A stretch of 64,000 nucleotides of DNA from Gnomoniopsis sp. IMI 355080 (GCA_027946555.1 JAPEVC010000004.1:186001-250000); one strand, 5' to 3'; counted from the stretch's first letter, positions 42,194-54,502 are shown. The notes: generated by a model from the letters alone, not told the origin. Made by a program: numbers and translations.

Positions 42194-43146
42194 GGACTCT
42201 CAAAGATTGTCTTGCTGTGTGTCATTTGTCTGCTAGGGGAGCAAAAATGATGGCAATGCTGTCGACATCAATGTGCGGATGTTCTAGTGTACCTAAGTAT
42301 CCTCCTTACAGTATATAGACACTTAGACAGGACCCAAATCAGAGGTAGACACATCACTAAATATAATACCGGTTGACAAGAGTAGTTTTGTCTGGTGTCT
42401 TCTGCCATATATACATCTTTCTGGGACCAATACAGCTGACAGTGAGGGTTCCTCCTCTACGATATTCAAAATGAGCATATGAAATGTAAAGAATTCTAGA
42501 CTTACCCGGCCAGCAGGTACATATTGAACGATGTAAAGGATGGATCCCTTGAGCATAGTTATGGACCAAGAGATACCATTCTGAAGCTCACACCAACTTC
42601 GAAACAACGCCGAACAAAACAAAAAAGCCTTATGTGCTTACAGCCTGGATCGAACAGATGGTACATATTCGCTATTCTGAGATATTGCTGCAAAGTATTT
42701 ATACGAACGATGGAGTGCGACGTATTGACGATTGGGGAATCGCAAATTATCAATGCAGAACAACAGCCCTTAAATGGCAAACCGTCAAATTTTCTCCTGT
42801 ATATATAGGGTATAAAGGAAACTGGCACAGGGAGGCCTTTATGGGTGACACATTTGTGCATGCAGTGAGCCAGTTCCTGGGCACAGGACAACATATTGGT
42901 ATCATAGACTCTGAGTATGCTCAAATGCTGTGAACGCCCATGAATCTGCATTAGAGGACTTCATACGACTCAGTGATCTAGCTTATCTATAGGCTGTATC
43001 TACCCAAGTACTAATAAGGTTGTTTCTCACAGGCCTGTGGTCATGATGTATGTAGTGAACGTGTATCATGATTCCAGGAGGGCATCTTTATCTGTTCATT
43101 GAACGAACGGTTACCTGTCTCAGCTACAGCCCTACCAAAGTTGATA
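42194..43146. other. Intergenic, no gene seen
   Basis: Overlapping frames of up to 130 codons on opposite strands at 42559-42951, with no domain pattern or splice structure. Confidence 0.5.
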
Positions 43147-44805
43147 TCATTGCCCATCCCTAACTTCCTCCCATCTCTGCCACACCTCCCAACAATGCCC
43201 CGCCAAATCCACAAAACACACACTCCTCCTGCCTCCCACCGTCGTCACGTCCCCGAGTGTCTCCTGCCCATCATCCTCCTTCTGGCCGTGCCCCAAGTCC
43301 CTCAGCCGCCGCCATACTGCGTCGACGTCGTGCACCTCGACACCCAGCATGACCCGCTTCGGCGTCGCCGCTTGCCGGCCTAACGTGACATAGTCGCCAA
43401 AGATGGCATGGTCTCTCGCTACGCCGCTGTTTAATATCCGAACGGCTAGCTGAGGTGTGAAAGCTAGTGTGATACAGGAGGAAGTGGCAGAGGTGGAGGG
43501 AGCGAGGGCTGCGCCAAGTACGGCGGTGTAAAAGCTCGCGAGGGCGCGCACATCTTCGGTCAGGAGTGTAAGGGTGGTGATGCTGTGGAGGTCGTCAGCC
43601 TCGGTGATATTCTGGTTGGTTGCTTGGGCTTCATGTCTGGAGGATAGTGATTCGTGGTGGCCAAGGTCTGTTCGAGCAGCCGGATGCGTGATTTGGCGAA
43701 TGTCAGGGAGGAACTTCTCCACCATACTTTTGAAAGCGGCGCTGATTGTGCTCTTCCGGTTCTTCCCCAGTGACAAGTCTTCCGCCGGGGTCTGTGTGGT
43801 CGAATCTTCTGATAAACCTGCCTCCCTCTCTGTATCTACCACTCGGAACCATGCGGGACTGGTCACATCATGGCCATTCCGTTCATTCCAGGGACTCCCA
43901 GGCCTCCTCTCACTGGCCCTCAGATTTTCCATCAGCGTCCTGACAATCTGTTCCTCAACCCTGCCTGCGGCGAATTCGTCAGAACCATTCTCGGGCCTCT
44001 CGGGCCCCTCCGGAAATGTTTTCTTTGCTGACCTTGGTCCCATGTCTCCATTCTCTACTGTGCGCTCTCCAGGTGGGATTACATTCCCCACACGTCCTTC
44101 TCTCCTGTCCCTGTTCAGCCGCCACCGCATACCCGTCGGTCTCACAGTTCCCATCGGCGTCTCGATAATTGGCGTCTCGCTGAAGTCGCTACCAAAAGCT
44201 TCCCAATCGCTGTCATTCACTGACGATTTCCTGTCCTCCATGAACGGCTTTCTTGGCTCGGTGCGTGGTTCTCTATTTCCATTCCACGGCAGACCTCCTG
44301 CACCTTTTGACGCTTCAGGCCCATCGATACCATTCTTCATTCTGAACGGACCGAAAGCATTTTCCCCTTGCTCACTCCTTCTAGGCCATGGCCTCACCAT
44401 CCCCATCGGTGTCTCAACAATTGGCCCCTCACTGTCACTCCAAACATCACTACCAACGCCATCTAACTTGAAGCCTAGATCTCTCTCCAATGCGGACAGT
44501 GAATTATCATGGGAGGTTGCCGTGGCTGGCTGGCTGTCACCCCAATCTATGGGGATCGAGAAGCGCCTTCCTCTATTTTGCTTGAGAGCTGACGGTCGTT
44601 TGCGAGTTTGAATGAGGATTTCTTGTGTGGCGAGCCAGTGGGCCTGATCGATCACGTACATGTGTAGGTCGGCGGTTGAGTGCAGGTGAGGCCGGATCTT
44701 CTGAAAGCCCAGGGTCGTTCTTTTTTTTTTTGGGAGTGGGAGCGGGAGGCCGGGCGGAGAATCAAGACAAATGCTAGCGTAATCGTTGGTGGGAGTTTCA
44801 AACAT
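43147..44805 (-). CDS. Glyoxalase/VOC-domain protein with long disordered N-terminus
   Basis: Intronless as read, 552 residues. The C-terminal part (about 440-548) is a VOC fold: ITTLTLLTEDVRALASFYTA, RILNSGVARDHAIFGDYV, RVMLGVEVHDVDAVWRRL and CFVDLAGHCWEVWQRW. Residues 1-420 are polar, with repeated IVETPMGMVRP and IIETPMGTVRP units that each follow an acidic Trp/Phe-Gly-Ser patch. The N-terminus includes KKK encoded by an A11 run (44721-44731 on the plus strand), so the length of that run decides whether the start at 44805 is in frame. VOC proteins include glyoxalases, dioxygenases and resistance proteins; no metal-ligand set is complete enough to choose, and the head has no family I know. 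Confidence 0.7.
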   Translation of the reverse strand: MFETPTNDYASICLDSPPGLPLPLPKKKRTTLGFQKIRPHLHSTADLHMYVIDQAHWLATQEILIQTRKRPSALKQNRGRRFSIPIDWGDSQPATATSHDNSLSALERDLGFKLDGVGSDVWSDSEGPIVETPMGMVRPWPRRSEQGENAFGPFRMKNGIDGPEASKGAGGLPWNGNREPRTEPRKPFMEDRKSSVNDSDWEAFGSDFSETPIIETPMGTVRPTGMRWRLNRDRREGRVGNVIPPGERTVENGDMGPRSAKKTFPEGPERPENGSDEFAAGRVEEQIVRTLMENLRASERRPGSPWNERNGHDVTSPAWFRVVDTEREAGLSEDSTTQTPAEDLSLGKNRKSTISAAFKSMVEKFLPDIRQITHPAARTDLGHHESLSSRHEAQATNQNITEADDLHSITTLTLLTEDVRALASFYTAVLGAALAPSTSATSSCITLAFTPQLAVRILNSGVARDHAIFGDYVTLGRQAATPKRVMLGVEVHDVDAVWRRLRDLGHGQKEDDGQETLGDVTTVGGRRSVCFVDLAGHCWEVWQRWEEVRDGQ

Positions 44806-45706
44806 ATAATGAGCTGATGCTAATGAATTGACAAGATGAGATCGAATCGATGGGCAGTGTTACCGTCGTCGATCATCCACTCCGGGCTCGGGAGCCCGGG
44901 CTACTTATTAAGGGAGCCTGTGACAAGGGAAGGAACCCAGGCCATTTGCCTACGTTCGGCATTGTGTGCGGCCGTTTCTTTCAGTGATCAAATTGTTTGT
45001 TTGCCATTGGTAGGAGTTTCGAGTGTTGCGTGCCAGTGACAAAGAAGCGGCCGGGATGCTGCCTCAACAGCATTTGATGATGACTGAGCGCACTGCACGG
45101 CGCGAAGGGTCAAAATCCTTGAACATACTCTTATCAATTCATATTTACCAAGCGTTCATTCAACTCATCATTTCGTCCCAGGACCTTGCGCTGATACCGG
45201 TATTGAAGCCCACCATAACGAATGCTCCTGTAACTTATGTATACGAGGCTTGTGTTATCCAAGCAAATCTACCTAATTCAAACGCCAAATGATGCTGGCC
45301 AGCGGTCTGTTGCTGTTCTTCTCCCTCTCTTGTCCCCAAATAACAAAAGAAATTCACCATAAGCGTGACTCTAAGTCCATCGAAGTTCCAGCTTGAGCTT
45401 GTCTTCTTATATACATGCAGTTGTCGAAAAATTCGGTCTGAGGCCCTGCAATTCATGTGTATGACAATCGCGTCACATCCATCCGGTCTCGCATAGACCG
45501 TCTTCGGTCGGCGTGTTTTCGTCGCTGGACTCACCTCCAGCCATCCAGGGCGGCGTACGACTACCGCTCTGCTCCCTGGCTCTTTCATAGTCTGGGCGTG
45601 CAGTAGTCCTTGCCGTCTTCAAATCTCTAGGGGTCTTTTTCGCAATTCGATGACTCGTCGTGGCCTCAACATCGCTGGTCCCGGAGCTCACCCTCCCTTC
45701 GACGAG
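44806..45706. other. Intergenic, no gene seen
   Basis: Promoter of the VOC gene and 3' flank of the lipase gene. The 117-codon frame at 45235-45588 (minus) has no domain pattern. Confidence 0.5.
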
Positions 45707-48396
45707 TCAATCCCACATCCCCTCTCCCGGATCCGTAGTGTTATTTTCCTCATCGTCAGCCAGCGCTGCAGGAGACGGCGAGTTTGCCCCACCACCACCC
45801 TCATACGCGGAGTCATCATCCCCCCTGCCTTTCTGTGACATCGTCTCCACGTCACCAGGGGCGACCTGTGCATACGGATCAGGGTCAGAAGTACTATCAT
45901 CAGTGGGAAAGTCGACGTCTGCATCGCTGAAGGGGATATCTGACGTGTCAAAGCCGCCGGTGGTGTTTGAAAGCACTTCGACTTTGTGGGAAGGTGTCGA
46001 ATTCAACTGAGGCGAGGAGCGGGAAAAGAAAATCGGAGACTTTTGCAGGCCCCGAGAGCCTTTTGATGACAGGTGTGGTGGTTGACTATTTTGCTCTGTT
46101 GGAGCTACGGGCCCCTTCAAGGGCTTGGAGAAGTCGAACTCGTTGTGTTCGTCACCGCTCACATACGCCGGAAAGGGATTTGTCATGGGCCCTAGATTGG
46201 ATAATGAGACACCTTGCATGCCCTTTAAAGCACCTCTTTTCATCCTAGGCTTATTGACGACAGGACCACAACCAGGTAGTGACGCGTTTGTGCCTGCTCT
46301 CCGCAGGCTTAGCTCAAGACGCTCCTCCACCTCCGTCTCATCATCCGTGATCGCATCCTCATCATCCATAGACTGTCTGCGAGGTTTCGAAAACATGTGA
46401 AAGCTGCTCATAGATCCTCTGCGCGAATGTCTCCGAAGCTTCACATGGTCGCCACTAGACTGAGTGAAGGTCTGAGGGGAGTCGATGGCAACAGGCCTAT
46501 AAAGGCCATGGGCAAAAGACGGCTTGAGGCCTAGTCCATTGGCATCAGTGACTAAACGACGCAGGTCAACTTGACTCTGGCTGAAGAGACATCTGGCCCG
46601 TAGCGTTTGTATAGACCGGTCAATCGCTAACTCCACAGCACATCGATCTCTGATTCGGCTCAATTTCGGCCAAGTGGCCCGCTCGCCCGAAAGAGTTGAG
46701 CGCTCCATGAACTCGACTGTCGGATTCTTCAAGATACGTGGGAGGTCATTTGCGTTGAATTCTGGAAGGATGGTTATGTCTCCCGAGTATTTTTGGCTCA
46801 AAACGCTGAGGAGTTTTGTGACAGCCGTGGGAAAGATGCCCAACTCAGCCAGGAAGTGTAGTCTGTGTAGTGCTTCATCCTTGGCCAACGATGTGAGGGT
46901 GTTCGTAAGGCTTGTGCTTTGAGATCCGCCAAATACTTCTGGTCGAGACTCATCGCGGTCGGGGTAGAGCCTGTCGTCTTTTGCCAAAAAAGGAACAACG
47001 TGTGGGTTAACCTGGGACACGATAAAGTGGTTGACATTGAACATCTCAGCCAGTCGTGTCATAGGCAAGTCGTTGTCCACAGACCCATCAACCCATTTTT
47101 GGGGCGTCGGGTTCCAGGGCATATGTTCGCCTGTTTGTGGGTCCTTGACCAGCAGTGGTGCCGCGCTGAAGACAAAAGGTACTGAGCAGGAAGCGGCTAC
47201 TGCTGACCAGATCATAACATTGGGCGCAGTGATATAGTTCAATAAACGAGGGAGCTCATATATCGATTCAGTCGAGACGGAAATGTTGCAAATTTTCCTG
47301 GTCCGATTGTAGGCCTCCTGGAACGTCATGTCACCGAGCATGGCACGCATGACCCGAGTGAGATGCTTTATATCCGACCAGGTGCCCTCAGTAAACAGCC
47401 TTTTGACGTGATCCAGTATCGACTCTTCCTTTCCCTCCTCTTCGAACACGGCCAGGTCGCCATACGGAAATGCTGCGATGACCTCGGGGATTTCGTCGTG
47501 GGTCCGGGTGCAGAACACAGCACAGACAATGGAGCCTGCTGAGGCGCCAGACATTATACGAGGTAGAATATCTGCCTCGAACATGGCCTTCATAACTCCG
47601 GCATGCATCATACCAAAGGTCCCTCCTCCACTGAGCAACAATGCGGACCTGCCGAAACTCTGTCGTGCTTGAAGGAATGCTTCCAGGATATCATTGTGAT
47701 CCAAGCCATCGGGCAGTGCTCCTGGATATCCGCTTTTCTCAACCAGATCCTCAATGGTTTTCACAGCCGAGGAGACATATTGTTCGATCAAGTCTTTCGT
47801 CCCGATGTAGGAATGCTTGTATAGGTCGGTGTTGCCCATACCACCCAGCTCGCGCGACAGGGCGGTCCTGACCAGGTGAACCATTCGGCGGATGTCGCAG
47901 TTTAATCGAGCCTCATCGAGATCGCGCATCCGGTCGCGGATGAAATTGGGGTGGTAAGTCCCACTGACGCCCTCAAGCTCAGCTTTCCAGACATGGTTCC
48001 CTTCGAGAAGATCGAGCTCTTGAGCAGCCGAGGTCCATTGTGACACCGAGGTCGCCTGTGGGTAGAGAGGGTTGGATTAGGGTGTGCGCCACGTCTTGCA
48101 AGCAGACGGAGGATTTTGGAAAAGAGAAAACATACATTTTTCATGCGCAAGCCCAAAATCTGTTTGCGCTCGAGTTTGCGAGCCTCCTCACGCCGCGATT
48201 CGGCATTTGCATCGTTGCGAAAGGATAGGAAATCGTTGGCACCCCGTACGAGCTTCGAGAGCGTAGATGACGGCAGTGCGCTGGTGGAGCATCTTTTTCT
48301 GAGAGATTTTTGAGGCTCATTGTGGGAGTTGGCGGTTGAGGTTGGCGTGGCTTTACGTAGGTTTATGGACGGTATTACATGGAGATAGTCGGCCAT
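45707..48396 (-). CDS. Patatin-like triacylglycerol lipase (Tgl3/4/5 type)
   Basis: Two exons, 48396-48136 and 48055-45707 (80-nt GTATGT...CACAG intron, phase 0), give 869 residues. After a short N-terminal region comes the DUF3336-like helical part (GVSGTYHPNFIRDRMRDLDE, ELGGMGNTDLY). The patatin domain has the oxyanion loop LLSGGGTFGMMHAG (about 225), the nucleophile GASAGS (about 257) and the catalytic Asp in WVDGSVDNDLPM (about 410). The order DUF3336-patatin is that of yeast Tgl3/Tgl4/Tgl5 and plant SDP1, lipases of lipid droplets. The last 300 residues are Ser/Asp-rich, disordered and probably phosphorylated (RRHSRRGSMSS). The ATG at 48396 was chosen; a GTG at 48402 is not a start. Confidence 0.92.
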
Positions 48397-50537
48397 GGCC
48401 ACGGTAAGTTATGGGGGTAACAGTCTTTGTAGGGACATTGGAGGTGAAGGGAGCGGTGAGGGTACGGTCAAGGATTTCGAATTGGGCAGTGACGATGCAG
48501 TCGACAACGTTTCTTAGGTCTTGTCGAGGTGATCGAAAGCTCGTCAGCCGGTGATACAGGATTGAGAAGGAATAGTATCGATATTCCGTTGTCGCAAGAC
48601 TGGCGCGCAATAGGTAACGTCGTCAATCTTGGTCTTCGAGGAGCCGAGGGCAACAGCAAAGCAAAGGAGCGTGTCGCAGATATGAATATAGGTAGATTTA
48701 GGAAGATAGTGTCGGTGGAAGACAAGCCATGGCGGGCGATGTTGAGAATGACTGAGACATGCAATTAATTCCAAAAGAAGACTTGGTTTACTTGGACATG
48801 CTTGCATTCGAAATGAAGAAGAGGATGTGCTCGGTGTTCCTTGCCCCCAGTAAGACATGGTGAATGACATCGCAGACCCATTTTTGACTGGCACTTTCAT
48901 TGGTGCAATAGCGACCGGGGACAGGGATTCACCTGCCGCAGGGTAGCATCCCGCGGGTCATCTGGCCCGCCTGCGACTTACCCCAGATCTTCCCCAGAAC
49001 TGCTTCTCGCGTTACCTTGTCAGACTGTGCCAGGCCTCACTCCCCCGAAGTCCCATCGACACGACCCTGGGTTCGCTGCGTCGACCGGCATGACGGGTCA
49101 GTGGGTTGCTGCAGCGCGTTGCCAAGCCTATGCAGTACTGTCGGGTCTCATGGCCGACGTCGGTCTGTGTTACCCGAGAACGCAAAGCGCAAAGCAGCGG
49201 CAACGACGTAGTCGTGGTCAACGAAGCTCGTGACCGTTTCTTCGAGGAGATCGTCAGAGCTGTAGCCGTTGGAGTCTTAAAGCCAGCATAGCCATAGCAC
49301 TGGCGGCATATCACAACGGCAAGCAATGAAGTACCACCTGCCCGGGTATTTTAGTCTCTCCAATTGCAAAACAAATTGTGACGGATGATATAAGACGAGG
49401 CGAAGTCACCAACGCATTAGCACCATAGCAGCATAGCTAATCCGGGCTGACAATCCAGTCCACCGCTTCTTTAGATTCTCGAGGGTCGACGACCACTTCC
49501 AAGATCTAAGATCGAGGTATTGAGTCAGTCATTCAGGGCATCAACCAAAGATCGAGTGACTTGAATCCCGATGATAGCCCGATGTCCGGCCCCCAAAAAT
49601 AGCCCTCAGCCCTGAGAAAATCTGCTATGTACGTACCATGGGAGGAGGCACAGCCTAGCTCTTCATGCTCTGGCAGCCTCACACGCGGGGCTTACATAGT
49701 ATTTTAGAACCGGGTCTTGTCAGAAACCCGGCTAGCCGGACCAACCACGACTTTACGCAACGAGGCACATACGGAAAATTGTTTCGCGCAGCCATGATCT
49801 TACTTCAGCTGCTAGCCAGACATCCGTCCTACGTTTACAGACATCCCTCCATAATTTCAGCTCCCTGATCCAGAGTCCATCAGCTTGTGACAATCGAGGC
49901 GACCATCTATAGCGTGCTGCGTGACTGCACCACCTGCATGATGACACCCATCTTTCCACACATTTCCGGCCGTGCACACCAATCATGTTTGAACGCGACC
50001 TTGCATCTCATCCTGTAGAACTTATATGAGCCTGCAGCTTGTGGATCCAGTGATCCCAAGGTCAGTAACAAGGCATCGCGTATCATTCCCCATGGGGTCG
50101 ACAGTTTGAGTAAGGAAGCGGGTCCGTAATCACATGCAAGTTCATCATTGCCTCCCAGGTCAGACAAATGATGTGTCTCGCCTGCCCTATTCGCCCAGGA
50201 AATGATCATATGCTCCAAGTTCATGTCAGAAGGTGACGGGACATCCTTCTTCTGGTTCTTCCAATCGGGCACAATTAATACGGAGGTGGCGTTTTGTAAG
50301 AGGGCTTCAGGAATACCCCATGAGAGTTATACCAGCTGTCGAAGGCAGGCATGAGTATAGCGCAAAAGGAGAAGAAGAGAAACAAGATTTCATGTAAATT
50401 AGTTATGCTCGCTGTAAGGGTGACAATAAGGAAAAGAAGAGGGGTGGGGTATCAAAATTCAACGCCTGATCAACAACGCCCGTCATTGTATATCATCCAA
50501 TCGAGACCCTCAACGGGTGTCCAGTGTCTAATTATGC
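48397..50537. other. Intergenic, no gene seen
   Basis: Two kilobases with frames of at most 121 codons (49907-50272 minus) lacking domain pattern or signal peptide. The 48397-48600 part is the lipase promoter. Confidence 0.5.
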
Positions 50538-51797
50538 CTACTCAGATGCCACCAACTCCCTAGAGAAAGCCTTGACGGCTTCCGCAAGCCTTTGCAGCGT
50601 CCCATGCTCCACATAAAAATGCCCGGCTGTAGAGACCTCATGCGCTCGAAACTTCGATCCGGGCTCGGCCTGCATCTTGGTCGCCCACTCACGAAACCTC
50701 TTCACGGCTACAAACACATCTGCGTCGCCGTAGATGGCGAGCGTGGGGTTGTCCACGAGTTTCTGCCTCTCTGCTGTGTCGCCCAAACCCGTAGCTCTCG
50801 CATCCTTGATCTTTGGTGGCTTCGGCCGTCTGCCAAAGAAACCACCTAGATTCATCGTCATTAAATTTGTAGCCCACCCAACAGGCGGAGACACGAGCAA
50901 GTAAGCCGCCCGTGGTACCACCAAATCCTCCACAGCAGAGAGGGTTTCCGGCTCCTTTGTTTCTGCTTGTTGTGCACCCTCGCCCACCTCCTTCACATGT
51001 TTCTGCTCCGCCCTACTACCTCGCCTATCCCGGCGATGCGCCCCCAGGTGATGACCCACCTTTGCTGCCCGCATCAACTCAGCAACGCCCTTGCGAATCT
51101 TCTCCTCGGCGTCCATACTAAAGCTCCGCCGGCTGCCATGCTCCTGACTCCGCCGCGGATCCTCGTCGCCGCCGACACGCATTCCCCCAAACGCGCGCTG
51201 TCGCGGCGACGTCGATGCAGCGAGTCGTGCACTGGCCAGAATCGTGTTTTGTTTCTCGGCAAGGTGCTGCGCGCGCAACCGGATATCCGCGGCCGCGGAG
51301 GCCGTCGAGGGTTGGGCAAAGGGCGCGAGGAGCTCAGTGAGAGGTGGGAGGTGTTGCGTGACCATTGCGCCGTAGGAGTATCCACACAGAAGCAGGACGG
51401 GCGCGTCACTGGCTGGCTCGGCGCCTTGTGCTGACGGGAACGGATCCAAATAGTGCACGTAGTAGGCTACGAAGCCGGCGAAGCTCACGTAGTCGCCGCG
51501 CTCCGCCTTGCCCGTCCAGCTCGTCTTGCCCGTGGAATGGCCGGCGCCGCGAAAGTTGAAGGTGCCCACCACATAGCCCTGGCGAAGTAGCGCGGCAGAG
51601 ACGGTCTCGACCACTGCGTCGTCGTAGCTGCCGCCCAGCGAGGCGTATGGGTGCGCGACGATGGCGGCCTGTTTGTGCCAAAACGCGGCTTGCGTCGTCG
51701 GGGCCAGAGAGGCTGGATGGTGGATGCGGCAGTCGAGAAGCGTGGTCTCGTCGTGGATGCTGGGGATGGTGAAGGTTAGGGCGGGCGACGGGAGCAT
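50538..51797 (-). CDS. Alpha/beta hydrolase
   Basis: Intronless, 419 residues. The fold is shown by VAHPYASLGGSYDD, VVGTFNFRGAGHSTG, the nucleophile elbow CGYSYGAM (about 140), the acid strand TLAIYGDADVFV and the His motif EVSTAGHFYVEHG. Between the nucleophile and the acid lies a long charged insertion (about 165-285) with Arg/Glu-rich runs, probably a lid or a disordered loop. The N-terminal half resembles the bacterial YlxA/ABHD-type hydrolases that act on esters or acyl compounds, but the substrate is unknown. No signal peptide; a cytosolic location is likely. Confidence 0.8.
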   Translation of the reverse strand: MLPSPALTFTIPSIHDETTLLDCRIHHPASLAPTTQAAFWHKQAAIVAHPYASLGGSYDDAVVETVSAALLRQGYVVGTFNFRGAGHSTGKTSWTGKAERGDYVSFAGFVAYYVHYLDPFPSAQGAEPASDAPVLLLCGYSYGAMVTQHLPPLTELLAPFAQPSTASAAADIRLRAQHLAEKQNTILASARLAASTSPRQRAFGGMRVGGDEDPRRSQEHGSRRSFSMDAEEKIRKGVAELMRAAKVGHHLGAHRRDRRGSRAEQKHVKEVGEGAQQAETKEPETLSAVEDLVVPRAAYLLVSPPVGWATNLMTMNLGGFFGRRPKPPKIKDARATGLGDTAERQKLVDNPTLAIYGDADVFVAVKRFREWATKMQAEPGSKFRAHEVSTAGHFYVEHGTLQRLAEAVKAFSRELVASE

Positions 51798-52826
51798 TAT
51801 GGGCGAGGGGAGTTTTTGTGTTGCGCAAGGGAAGGGAGGCTGCCCCTCCCGGATAGGTCGTCAGCGCGGGGCTGGCTGGCAATCAGTCGTTATCAACGGC
51901 CCGTTGCGTATAATATTATTGTACATAGTGTGAGGATTTTCCATGAGTAGGACCTGGTTTGTGGAAGCGAGTTAAGAACCAGACGTCCCAGCTCAGCAAG
52001 CTTTGATCTGCGCAAACTAAAATCATACTCTTAAGACTACCTTAGGTGTCCAAATAATAAACTTGCAAGTTGCGATTCAAAGTCAAATCTGGTGCACGTG
52101 CAGGGATATTTATGAGCTGGCAGGGGTCAATTGGGGTGTGAATATGAGAGTGCGCCGTGTTTCCTTCTTGCACTCCGGAAATGTTGACTTTTTCCTGAAA
52201 GACGTTCAATTTTGAAGACTATGTCAGGTTCTTGCCCGACCTGGTGCAAGCCTTTGGACATCTCTCGCTGCAGGGACCATTGCACATTCGCACTTGCGCT
52301 CAGCATGTTCTAGCCGCAACGGCTTGATGACAACCTTGTGAGACATGCTATGTGAACTCCAGGGTCCAACGCGGGTTGACATGCATTTACGGATACGCCC
52401 TACATAAGACATACGCAAACTCGACGCAACTTGATAGACGAGGTCCACTGTGCATTTTGGTTTTGTTGGCATCCCGGCACCGAGGAGCGCTACCGGCGGA
52501 AATGTACACCATGTGGAGAGTGGTAAGATGGCTTACTTTATGCCGGCCAAAATTCTGTCACGAGGGGCAGCGTGGCCCGGCAAACGATGAGTCCGATGAC
52601 CCAGTCGTATTTTGCAGCCTCTGTTTTCTTGTTTCGTATTATTTGTGGCATCTTCAATATTTTGTATCTTTCGAGCAGTCTTCCATTTTCACATATTTCA
52701 CAACACCCCTTTGCATCACTAAGGTCTCGTAGGTTTTTGTTTCGCGCGTGCATGTGCATCTTGCTGGTCGTTTACATTGTTTCAAGGAGGGCCCGCCGTT
52801 CCAGGCCAAGGAGGACGACCACGGAT
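51798..52826. other. Divergent intergenic promoter region
   Basis: Between the alpha/beta hydrolase (minus) and the EamA-type transporter (plus). A 5' leader for the transporter with pyrimidine-rich stretches lies near 52690-52740. No coding signal. Confidence 0.55.
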
Positions 52827-54109
52827 ATGGCGCCGAGTCACAGAGAAGAGAATACCGCGCCTGGCTCCGAGGAAGAGCAAGAGGTGACCGTGGAGGTTCG
52901 AAGGATGAATGTTTTGCAGTCAGTATGGGAAAACAACAAAGGAGCTCTTCTCATTCTTATATCTGAGCTTTTCGGTTCCTCCATGGACGCCATGGCTCGC
53001 TATTTACAACAAGGCACTGCTCGTTTCCACACCCTCCAGGTTAGCGCGATTCTTTTCACATGGCACTCCGAGTAGAGATTGCTTGAAACTAAACGATTGA
53101 TCCAGATTATATTTGCGCGTATGGCAATAACGTCGATTCTGAGTTTTATTTATATGTGGTGGATCAACGTCCCGCACTTTCCTCTTGGGGATCCCAAGGT
53201 CCGAGGCTGGCTCGTCCTTCGAGCTCTATTCGGCTTCGTAGGCCTCTTTTCGCTATATTGTACGTCCCACAATACAGGCATCTGCCAGAATACAATGATC
53301 GCCAATACTGACTCTGCTCAGACTCGGTGCACTACCTCCCCCTCGCCGAAGCCACCGTCTTCCGCTTCCTCATCCCCCTCGTCACTGCTTGGTCTTGTCA
53401 CGTCTTCCTCGGCCAAGTCTTCACCAGCACGCAGCTTACCGCTGCTCTCATCGCCCTTGTCGGCGTCGTCATCATTGCCCATCCCAGTGCCCTCTTTGGC
53501 GATGTCAGCGACACCATCGGCACTACTACTACCACCACCACCGACGACGACCTGGACGCCGTCTCCCCAGCTCAGCGCCTGTTCGCCATTGGCATGTCCC
53601 TTTTCGGCGTCTTCGGCGCGGCCGGTGCATACACGGTCATCCGGCTTGTCGACCGTCGCGCGCACGCGTTGTTTTCGGTCAACTACTTTGCATTTATTGC
53701 GGCAGCTGGCTCCGCCGTAGCGCTCATCGCGATCCCAGGCATCGGCTTTGTGATGCCACATGACGCCAAGGAGTGGCTGCTACTGTTGGCCATGGGCATC
53801 TTCGGATTCGCGTTGCAATTCCTCCTCACCACGGGCCTGCAGCTGGACAAGAGCCCCAAGGCGACTGCCATGTTATATGCGCAGGTAATTTTTGCGCTGG
53901 GCTTCGACTTTGGTATTTGGGGTGTTATCCCCGGTGGATGGAGCTTATTCGGTGGCGCGATTGTGGTGGCGAGTACACTTTGGTCAGCATTGCAAAAATC
54001 CCCGGCTCCCAGGAGTGAGTCGGCCAAGAAGAGTGTGGTGGACGAGGAGACAGCATTGCTGGGCGCGCAGACTGAAGACGAGGAGTCGCGGCGAGGAGAG
54101 AGGTCCTAA
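52827..54109 (+). CDS. EamA/DMT-family membrane transporter
   Basis: Three exons, 52827-53039, 53106-53259 and 53322-54109, with introns of 66 and 62 nt, give 384 residues. After a charged start, about ten hydrophobic helices form two EamA repeats: first GALLILISELFGSSMDAMAR with RMAITSILSF and VRGWLVLRALFGF, YLPLAEATVFRFLIPLVTAW and ALIALVGVVIIAHP; second RLFAIGMSLFGVFGA, with LLAMGIFGFALQFLLTTGLQ and ATAMLYAQVIFALGFDFGIW. The loop between them is Thr/Asp-rich. This is the drug/metabolite transporter superfamily, SLC35G-like branch, of unknown substrate. The C-terminal tail has acidic motifs (DEETALLGAQTEDEE). Confidence 0.88.
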
Positions 54110-54502
54110 GACTTCCAAGGACTCCCGTCTTCTGCTTGAAGTCTCCAGAGTTGTATCCTTGTGAGAAAATTTGCGTTTGCTGCATTTGGTGATGTTTGCC
54201 CAGGCCATTGGCATTTGGGTAGACGGACTTGCTTGGTGCAAGAAACATGATACCCATAGGATTGTGGCCGGAGCCAAGACCTAAGCACTGATCAACCTGG
54301 AGTAAATATGATTCATGAAGATTGTGAATCAATAGACTAGCACCTCGATCAAGGACTACCAATATAAAGATAATATGTACATGAGAAAAAAGAGGAAAAA
54401 ACATGGCCACAGCCGATGCGGCTTCCACTGTCGGCAAGCTCATCCGAACCCTGCGCAGGGCAATAGACTTTGCCGCATGTCTCTTCGCACACTTCGATCA
54501 CC
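54110..54502. other. Convergent 3' region
   Basis: Short gap between two convergent 3' ends. An antisense 172-codon frame at 53925-54443 overlaps the transporter and is not supported. Confidence 0.5.

Noticed and set aside
42559..42951. 130-codon minus frame, and a TTCGATCC stretch resembling a tRNA B box
   Set aside because: The frame overlaps another of similar size on the other strand, and no A box or cloverleaf could be built around the TTCGATCC.
43574..44611. 345-codon plus-strand frame opposite the VOC gene
   Set aside because: Low-complexity Ser/Pro/Leu translation of the opposite strand; no domain, and the minus frame has a clear VOC fold.
49907..50272. 121-codon minus frame
   Set aside because: Composition could be coding but there is no domain or signal peptide; too weak to annotate.
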